Below, in pieces: positions 57,206-64,000 of a stretch of DNA of 64,000 nt. The DNA comes from Histoplasma ohiense (Eukaryota > Ascomycota > Eurotiomycetes > Onygenales > Ajellomycetaceae): positions 4,469,001-4,533,000 of the forward strand of contig JAEVHH010000005.1 of NCBI GenBank assembly GCA_017607445.1, written 5' to 3'. Position 1 is the first letter of the stretch, and each line of letters starts with the position of its first letter. Under the pieces are notes generated by a model. The model was not told where the DNA came from and searched no databases. It worked only from the letters and a program-made list of their open reading frames with translations. The translations under genes were made by a program, and so were the position numbers.

Positions 57206-60200
57206 ATGGAGAAGAGCCCTTTGAAACTAACATTTAATTCAAGGTTCGAAAAGTCTCTTTACGACCTCATCCGAGGTCTGCGGAATCACAAGGGGAGTGA
57301 GGTCGAATATATACAAAACAGCATTAAGGAGTGTCGGGTTGAGGTGAAGTCTCAGGATATGGGTTTGTTGACGCAGATCTACTCATCTACCCTTTAACGA
57401 AAACGGGCACCAGGGTTGACTGTTTCCAAAAGATAAAAAGGCAACTGCGCTCCTGAAATTAATATACCTGGAAATGTTCGGATACGATATGTCTTGGGCT
57501 GCGTTCCACGTACTTGAAGTCATGTCTTCGGCGAAATATCCGCTGAAGCGCGTCGGCTATCTAGGAGCAGTGCAGAGCTTTCGTCCAGATACAGAGGTTC
57601 TCATGTTAGCTACCAATCTTTTAAAGAAGGTAGTAGGCAAAAGACATGCATGATATTCGCTTAAGTATAGAGAAATATGTATCTGACCCCCTTACTCATT
57701 ATCTAGGATATGGTGTCTCCTGCGGTTCCGACGATGTCATTACCTCTCCTGACACTGCCACATATAATATCTCCTTCCCTAGGGTTGTCTTTGTTGACAG
57801 ATGTACTACCCCGTCTGTCTCATTCGAATCCTGCTGTCCGAAAGAAAGCGGTGGTGAACCTGTACAGGATATCTCTGGTCTATCCAGAAGCCTTTAGGAT
57901 TGCTTGGCCAAAAATCAAGGAGCGCTTGATGGATGATCAAGAGGATAGCAGCGTTACTGCAGCCGTCATCAATGTTGTCTGTGAACTGGGCTGGAGACGG
58001 CCTCAAGACTTCCTTCCACTTGCTCCCCGACTATTTGACCTTTTGGTTGATGGCGGGAATAATTGGATGGCCATCAAAATCATCAAATTGGTAAGCATTG
58101 CGCGCTCGTATTTTCACATCACGGGCGCTGTAGCTAAATCTAGTATCTAGTTTGCAACATTGACACCACTGGAGCCACGGCTGGTTCGGAAGCTCCTCCG
58201 CCCTTTGCTTAATATCATCCAAACAACTACAGCAATGTCTTTGCTTTACGAATGTATAAATGGAGTAATCCAAGGGGGCATCCTGGAGAACGCGGATGGA
58301 GTGCGCGAAGGAGAGGAGATCGCCAATCTCTGCGTGGAGAAACTTCGAGGCATGATTGCCATGGAAGGAGATCCCAACTGTAAGATCTTTTCTTCTGTTC
58401 CAGAAATAATTGCTGTCTGACACTTTACAGTAAAATACGTTGCGCTTCTTGCATTTAACAGGATTGTGGCTTCGCACGCGGCATTGGTCGCCATGCAACA
58501 AGATGTCATCATGGACTGTTTGGATGACAACGATATTTCCATCCGGTTACAGGCGCTCGAGCTCGTATGCGGCATGGTGACTAGCGACTCCTTACATACA
58601 GTTGTGACGAGGCTAATTACCCAACTCCAAACGTCCCCGGCGATAATGGACGACACTCATGTTAACTCTGCCATCCCCGTTGGGTTAACTCCCTCAGCCG
58701 ATATTGATGGAGACGATCCAGAGGAGCAGCTGCATTCAACCCACAAGAGAAATGAATCGGTGCTCGCCCTACCTAACCACTATCGTAACGAAGTTCTTCA
58801 CCGAATACTGGATATCTGCTCACGGGATACTTATTCGTCGATTGTAGACTTTGAATGGTACGTTGAGGTGCTTGTGCAGTTGGTCCGCCTTGTACCGCCA
58901 CGCACAGCTGCGGGCTCGTCGGAATTCCAGTCTCAGAAAGGTGGCGTTGCAGTTCGGATTGGATACGAACTTCGCAACGTCGCTGTGCGGGTAAAAAGCG
59001 TGAGACCCGAAGCCACTCGAGCTGCAGAATCATTGGTATTGATGGATAATCGAGCGATTCTGTTCCCCGCCGCCAGTGCTGTTAGTGCCGATATACTCGA
59101 ATTTAGTGCCTGGATAGTTGGGGAATATGCAGAATACCTAGTGGTCCCTGATCGCACATTCACGTCCTTGATTCACCCCTCCAATATTTCCCTACCGAGC
59201 GCTGTTTTGTCGTCCTATCTTCAGGCCATACCAAAGGTCTTTGTTTCTCTGACGACGAAGTTTCAAGGCTGGGATTCTTCGAGACAAAGCGAAGTTTCGC
59301 TTCTGCTAGCACGAGTCACTGACTTTCTAGAGAAGCTATCATCTCACCCTGACTTGGATGTTCAGGAACGCGCTATTGAATTTCTCGAACTCCTCCGTCT
59401 CACTGCAGAGGCTATCTCATCGCAGGGCGCCGATTGCACTGATGCTCCACTTCTCCTCTCATCAGCGATTCCGAGCTTATTCACTGGTCTTGAACTTAAT
59501 CCTGTCGCCGTGGGCGCTCAGGCGAAAGTTCCTCTTCCAGAGAATCTCGACTTAGACAAGCCTTTAAACGACAGACTCCACCACATTCTCAAAGAATCAG
59601 AGAACGACTGGTTGGGTGCATCCGATCAAGGTGACCTCCGAGACTTTTACTACACCCCCGAGACCGCCAGTATGAAACTTCAGTCCTACACCAAAGAATC
59701 CACAATACCCAACACCATGCAGCCATCCTACCAAAATATGCCTGACGATTTTGCCGAAAATGCCGAAGCCAAAGACCGCCGACGAGCTGAGCGCAAGGAT
59801 CGAAACAGAGACGATCCATTCTACATTGCATACGAGGAGGGGTCGTCGGGAACTTCCACTCCCTTCCACCAAGTCCTTCGCACATCCAATGGCGAGGAAC
59901 TGGATATCGATTCCATCCCCATCATTGACCTAGCGATCGAAAGCAGTGAAACGACAACATCGGCATCAGCAACGAGGGTAGGAGAGAGACCATCAAAAAG
60001 AGCCCATTCAAAGCGCAAAAAAGTGGAAATACTGGGTGACGAAACAATAACCATCACCGATGAGCGCGCTGCATCCACGGCAGGCGTCACAAAGACTACG
60101 GCAACTGCGGGGAAACCCAAAGTTAAACGCTCGCTGCTGGAAGTCGATTCGAGCGGGTTATCTAATCTTTCTCTCGAAGAGCCTAGCTGGTCAGGAGGAC

Positions 60201-60685
60201 CAGGGGCAGCAGCGCCGGCCCTGAGTATATACGATATCGAACGCCGGGAAGCGGAGGAGGCGGAAATGGCCACGGCGATGCGGGAGATTGAGAGGTTGAG
60301 GTTAGAGATGCAGCGGGCAGCAGAGCGGGTGCAGGCGCCTGGTGTGCCACCGGAGGGGACACTTGTTAAGCGAAAGAAAAAGAAGAAGAAGGATCAGGGT
60401 GATCTGGAGGCGAAGGAGGCGAAGGCTCAGATGAAAACGAAGAAGCGACAGGGTAAGGAAGGTGGTGTTGGTGGTGACAGATCTCTGACACCAAGCGCCA
60501 CAGCTACTGGCGGTACCAACAATCCTGCAATAACTGGTAGCGAAGTGGGCAGAGGCGGGATAGAAGTCGAAGTGAAACGGAAGAAAAAGAAGCAAACGTC
60601 GTCATCTTCTAAGAAAAAGAAAGATACTTCTTCTGCTTCTGCTGTTGCTGCCGGTCCGAGTGCTGGTGTTGATGAGGATCTATAA
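57206..60685 (+). CDS. APL5: AP-3 complex delta subunit
   Basis: Five exons: 57206-57362, 57433-57629, 57707-58090, 58151-58379, 58431-60685; 1,073 residues. The adaptin N-terminal domain fills about 1-620: FEKSLYDLIRGLRNHKG, KATALLKLIYLEMFGYDMSW, HVLEVMSSAKYPLKRVGYL, RKKAVVNLYRI and LKYVALLAFNRIV. The hinge and tail are acidic/basic with KDRRRAERKDRNRDDPFY (about 765), a coiled coil (about 910-945) and two Lys-rich blocks (about 955, 1040). AP-3 carries cargo from Golgi/endosomes to the vacuole in the ALP pathway. The ATG at 57206 adds 13 residues before the usual MFEKSLYDL start. One donor (GTTTGT) is atypical but restores the QDM-D-KATALL join. Confidence 0.93.
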
Positions 60686-61510
60686 GGGTTGGGGGGGGGG
60701 TGGCATATAATATTATAAATATACAGGGTGCTTTATGTATGTATCAGATATATGGACATGCATAAATGGACGACGTACATGATAGGCAAGAGTCAAGCAT
60801 TCCATCTGCTACCTGGGAGTAAATGGTGTTGTGGTCTAGTCAAAACCTCTACTCTATCGCTGGACACTAGCGGCAATGCTCTTGCTGAATAGTAAAAGCA
60901 TTGTAAACAGGATGACACATTCCTACGCCGATTTTACATGGAGAACATAAATAGAGAAATCGACTGACAGACAATTGATAAATAATTGGGACAGATACAA
61001 GATGAGTTACTAACACAGGTATGTAATAAAAAAAGATCATGCAACGCCGGTAATTTTCTCCATATTTCAGCTAGACTGAACAAAGCATCAAGGAAAAATG
61101 ACGACATATAAGCCTAGATGAAGATGTTGATACAGATAATAGGAAAGACAATAGAATCTAGGAAGAGCGGGGGAAAAATGGAGAATAGGCACGGATGCAG
61201 ACAGAAATGGAATCCACAGGCGTCGGTACTCGAGGAAAGTCAAGTACAAGACATAACACAGACCACGACACGACGGATTTCGCAAAAATTCGGGCCAAAA
61301 GAGAACGGCTCTCATGGGCGACGGGCGAGCTGGGCGGCAGTAGACAGTCGATGTATCGGTGCGGGAAGACCAGGCGAGGCAGGCGAGGCAGGCGATTTCC
61401 ACGCTTTGAGAAAAGAGCAGCCGATTCAAAGCGGAAAGGAGAATAATATTTCAATCATTCCCATTTCTCTTTTTTTTCCTTTTCCTCCCCCCTTTTTTTC
61501 TTTTTACGCG
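60686..61510. other. Intergenic, convergent 3' ends
   Basis: 825 bp between the APL5 and RAMP4-like stops. No conserved frame. A pyrimidine-rich stretch (61455-61500) probably belongs to the 3' region of the minus-strand gene. Confidence 0.55.
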
Positions 61511-61895
61511 TTAACCCGTCCACTTCGACACAAATGCCCAAATGACGGCCCATAGTTCCGGGACGACCCTCGCGAGCTCGAACAGCATTCCACCACACAC
61601 GACGAAGGCGAGGACGACTACCGTAACAACCACCAATATGTATCAGCAATGACTTCCTATACCCGAAGAAATACGTGCAGAGGCAAAACGTACCAACCCA
61701 GCCAAGAGGTACTGGCGACTTTGGTTTCTGCTTCTTCGACTTCACACCGGTCTCTGGTTTGCCGCGCTTTGCAGCCTCGAGTTTGGCAAAGCGGTCATTT
61801 GCTCGACGCTGTTGGGGGGTTTGTGCCTAGATATCATTTTTAGTACTACGACTCAGCTGGCTGTAGATAAAAAGTCGAACATGGCCGCATACCAT
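61511..61895 (-). CDS. YSY6: RAMP4/SERP1/Ysy6-type stress-associated ER protein
   Basis: Three exons: 61895-61893 (the ATG alone), 61826-61694 and 61617-61511; 80 residues. Donors GTATGC and GTACGT, acceptors TCTAG and GGTAG; joins in phase. The protein opens AQTPQQRRANDRFAKLE, the RAMP4 signature, then a basic stretch (KSKKQKPKSP) and a single C-terminal anchor starting VPLGWVVVLAFVVCGGML. In homologues it is tail-anchored at the Sec61 translocon and involved in ER stress. The acidic/hydrophobic C-terminus is somewhat longer than yeast Ysy6 (65 residues). Divergent from the 93-residue gene. Confidence 0.92.
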
Positions 61896-61984
61896 TGTGA
61901 GGGTTATAATATTAAGTTTCTTGTGGTCTGGTTGCTGGTGAACACACGGAGGAGGAAGAAGAAGAAGAAGAAGAAGAAAGCGAA

Positions 61985-62018
<34 letters not shown>

Positions 62019-62534
62019 TTGTGTTTAAAAAGGAGTGAGGAGGCGGGAGAGAGAAGAAGTCCAGGAGATCGAATGATATCAGCGTGCGATGCGGCCAGCT
62101 GTCCTTCAGGAGCTAGGTATGTCTTTAGGCTGGCCTGGTTAAGGGGCGGCGTTGGAAACAGCGGCGCGGAGAAGAGGTACGAGGGTGGTGGAGACAACAA
62201 TCGCCGAATGGGAGAGGAGATGGATCTTGGGATAAACAGAGCCTGCTGCGCTGCAGTGTAGATAAGTATATAAGTAAAATATAGTTATATAAATAGATAG
62301 ATAAATAAATAAATAAATAAATAATACGTTGTAACTAACAAACTAGTTATCGCAAGCGAAATTTTTGGCGACGATGGGATTACCTAATCAACCCATGGTC
62401 TTGGCGATGATGTCACCGCAATCACATGACTCCAGCCGAGGCCACATCGTCAAATCTCAGTCTGCTCTCGGAGCTCTCCACGATAATATCCAGCCTGTGT
62501 GCTGCTTGTGTACTGCTGCAGGAGTGTGATCGCC
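61896..62534. promoter_or_regulatory. Divergent promoter, RAMP4-like / 93-residue gene
   Basis: Contains an AAG repeat (61956-61980), a TA microsatellite (61987-62016) and an AAAT repeat (62300-62322). No further site assigned. Confidence 0.5.
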
Positions 62535-62995
62535 ATGCCGACAAACGGGAATGCAGCTGTCGACGGAGATGAGTCCCCCGAGGCTTGTCTCGCCCAGGTA
62601 AATATCAGTCCCACCTACCCGCTATTGATCCCCGCTCACATCCTCACAGGCGTTCAAAGATATCGCAGAGTCTGTACTCCCCCGCCGCATTTAAACACTA
62701 CACTTCACTTCAGTTAATGCATGGTCGTCATATCTATCTGATAACTAGAAACTCAAACAAAAATCTAAAACTAATGCATACTTATGGGTATAACAGCGGT
62801 GAAAGAGCAGCCTCAGCCCTTGAGGACCATCTCGCCAGTCTGGAGGAGAAGATAGAAAGTCTCCTGGCTGCCGTTGAATCGTCAGGAAATCCAGATGCCA
62901 CTCGTGGCATTCCACAAACGTTCTCCAAGCCCGAAAGCCAGACAGATACTGGAGACAACACAGGCAACAACACAAAACGACACGCGGGGCAATGA
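62535..62995 (+). CDS. Small acidic coiled-coil protein, function unknown
   Basis: Three exons: 62535-62597, 62650-62669 (20 bp) and 62797-62995; 93 residues. Exon 2 is small, but the second intron has donor GTCTGT and a CTAAT branch site 27 bases before its ACAG acceptor. The reading passes MPTNGNAAVDGDESPEACLAQ, then AFKDIA, then GERAASALEDHLASLEEKIE, a predicted coiled coil, with a polar tail. The unspliced frame 62585-62995 lacks an ATG in the right place and is not preferred. No family recognised. Its stop is 16 bp from the MRI1 stop. Confidence 0.68.
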
Positions 62996-63011
62996 ATGAT
63001 GTCGTCCTCGT

Positions 63012-64000
63012 TCAGAAAATCCGCTCCAGATGGAACACTCCGCTTCCGTCCTTCTCAACGACCCCGACCTCCGTGATAATCCCATCGACAAGTGCCGCAG
63101 GTGTAACATCAAACGCCGGGTTCCACACGCCAATCCCATCAGCTGCAACCGTGATAGTTTCCATCGCCCCAAGTCCATTTCCTTCCTCTCCAGCCCGCGG
63201 CCCCCGAATCCTGGTGACCTCCTCCTCGGGCCGTTCCTCAATAACGATATCCGCACCGGTCTTCGTATTCATATCGATGGTCGTCCGCGGCGCCGCGACG
63301 AGGAACTTGACTCCGTGGTATTTCGCCAGCACGGCCAGGCCGTATGTCCCGATCTTGTTGGCCGTGTCGCCGTTGGCGGCCACACGGTCTGCTCCGACGA
63401 TTATGGCGCTTACGCCCACACTTTGAGCTGGGCCTGCGCTCTGGCGCGCGAGGAGGGCCGCGGCCATGTTGTCTGTGATGAGGGTGGCGGGGATATTGTC
63501 GTGGACGAGCTCGAATGCGGTGAGACGGGAGCCCTGGTTGTACGGGCGGGTTTCTGTGCAGTAGGCACGCGCGAGGGACCCAGTGGCGTGTAGGGAGCGA
63601 ATGACGCCTAGGGCTGTGCCGTAGCCGGCTGTAGCGAGGGAGCTGTAAGATATTTAATATACTATTAGCAATGCATTGCAACGCATTTCACAACTGCTAG
63701 AACGAATACGTCCCTCCATATCAACATAATTAACATACCCAGTATTACAATGCGTCAACACCGCAACCTTCGCTTGCCCCGTCCCCGACATAGACCCTTT
63801 AGTAGTGATTGCATGTTCCAGCACCCATTTTGCCCCAGACTCCCCAATGGCCCTATTATCCCTTACATCATCCTCCAGCATCCTCTCCGCAGCCTCGATA
63901 TACGCCTCCGCTACCTCATTCCCACCAACACCCTGCACTTGCGCTCTACCGTTAACAATCCGGCCCAACCTCCCCGCCGCCTCTGCCAAATTCACCGCCG
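63012..64000 (-). CDS. MRI1: Methylthioribose-1-phosphate isomerase, 5' end cut by the window
   Basis: Partial: exon 64000-63739 (incomplete) and exon 63642-63012, intron donor GTATGT and acceptor TTACAG. About 297 residues are visible; roughly the first 100-130 residues are missing. It belongs to the eIF2B-like isomerase family that converts 5-methylthioribose-1-phosphate to methylthioribulose-1-phosphate in methionine salvage. Evidence: [11 protein letters not shown] at the window edge, catalytic-Cys motif [18 protein letters not shown] across the intron, [16 protein letters not shown], and the Asp motif [21 protein letters not shown] and the C-terminal [10 protein letters not shown] also fit. 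These features separate it from true eIF2B subunits. Convergent with the 93-residue gene. Confidence 0.95.

Noticed and set aside
31862..64000. tRNA or snoRNA genes
   Set aside because: I looked for A/B-box pairs and cloverleaf arms around GTTCGA-type motifs. The few hits lie inside genes with no folding partner.
33407..64000. A biosynthetic or defence gene cluster
   Set aside because: Neighbouring genes are unrelated housekeeping families on mixed strands with independent promoters. No system beyond single genes is supported.

Overview
Kind of organism. This is a filamentous ascomycete nuclear genome, most likely of the order Onygenales (the Blastomyces/Emmonsia/Histoplasma group is a reasonable guess). 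The right half carries compact protein genes with short fungal introns (GTNNGT donors, CTAAY branch sites, AG acceptors) whose products are typical Eurotiomycete orthologues. The left half is a GC-poor block of mutated Gypsy and LINE elements, the isochore pattern reported for that group. The order is inferred from gene families and base composition, not from a search.

Layout 1-31861: a transposon graveyard with no host gene that I can support. Five insertion layers can be ordered from target-site duplications and interrupted reading frames. An old Gypsy element C (minus; 12500-30805 in pieces) was hit by a LINE fragment (13114-13800, 12-bp duplication), by a family-A element (A3, 16111-28858, duplication ATTAG) and, at its left, by another family-A copy of which 12323-12499 remains. 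Element B (10523-12322) sits in that family-A copy. Element A1 (minus, 1-10522) sits in B. Element A2 (plus, 1038-7113, duplication ATCTT) sits in A1. A3 was itself hit by a full-length Tad1-like LINE (21345-28036, about 16-bp duplication). All are inactivated by C-to-T type mutation that removed almost every CpG and turned Arg and Trp codons into TGA. CpG survives mainly at the outermost ends of the inserted elements.

Layout 31862-64000: ordinary GC-balanced gene space. In order: a type II membrane glycosyltransferase-like protein (+), a DGAT2-type diacylglycerol acyltransferase (-), an orphan protein with a duplicated LHPYY motif (-), the G-patch ribosome-biogenesis/telomerase-inhibitor protein PXR1 (-), a small coiled-coil protein (+), a synaptojanin-type phosphoinositide phosphatase (+), a fungal ubiquitin-like-domain protein ending in a CaaX box (-), a 4.4-kb gene-free stretch, ER membrane complex subunit EMC2 (-), AP-3 delta adaptin APL5 (+), the RAMP4/Ysy6 ER protein (-), a 93-residue acidic coiled-coil protein (+), and the 3' part of methylthioribose-1-phosphate isomerase MRI1 (-, cut by the window end).

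How the genes relate: they are independent housekeeping loci, not a cluster. Several serve the endomembrane system (EMC2, RAMP4, AP-3 delta, synaptojanin phosphatase, DGAT2, Golgi-type glycosyltransferase), but nothing in spacing or strand suggests one pathway. I found no tRNA, rRNA, CRISPR array or secondary-metabolite cluster. The most unusual signal is the pattern of CpG retention at the element edges.
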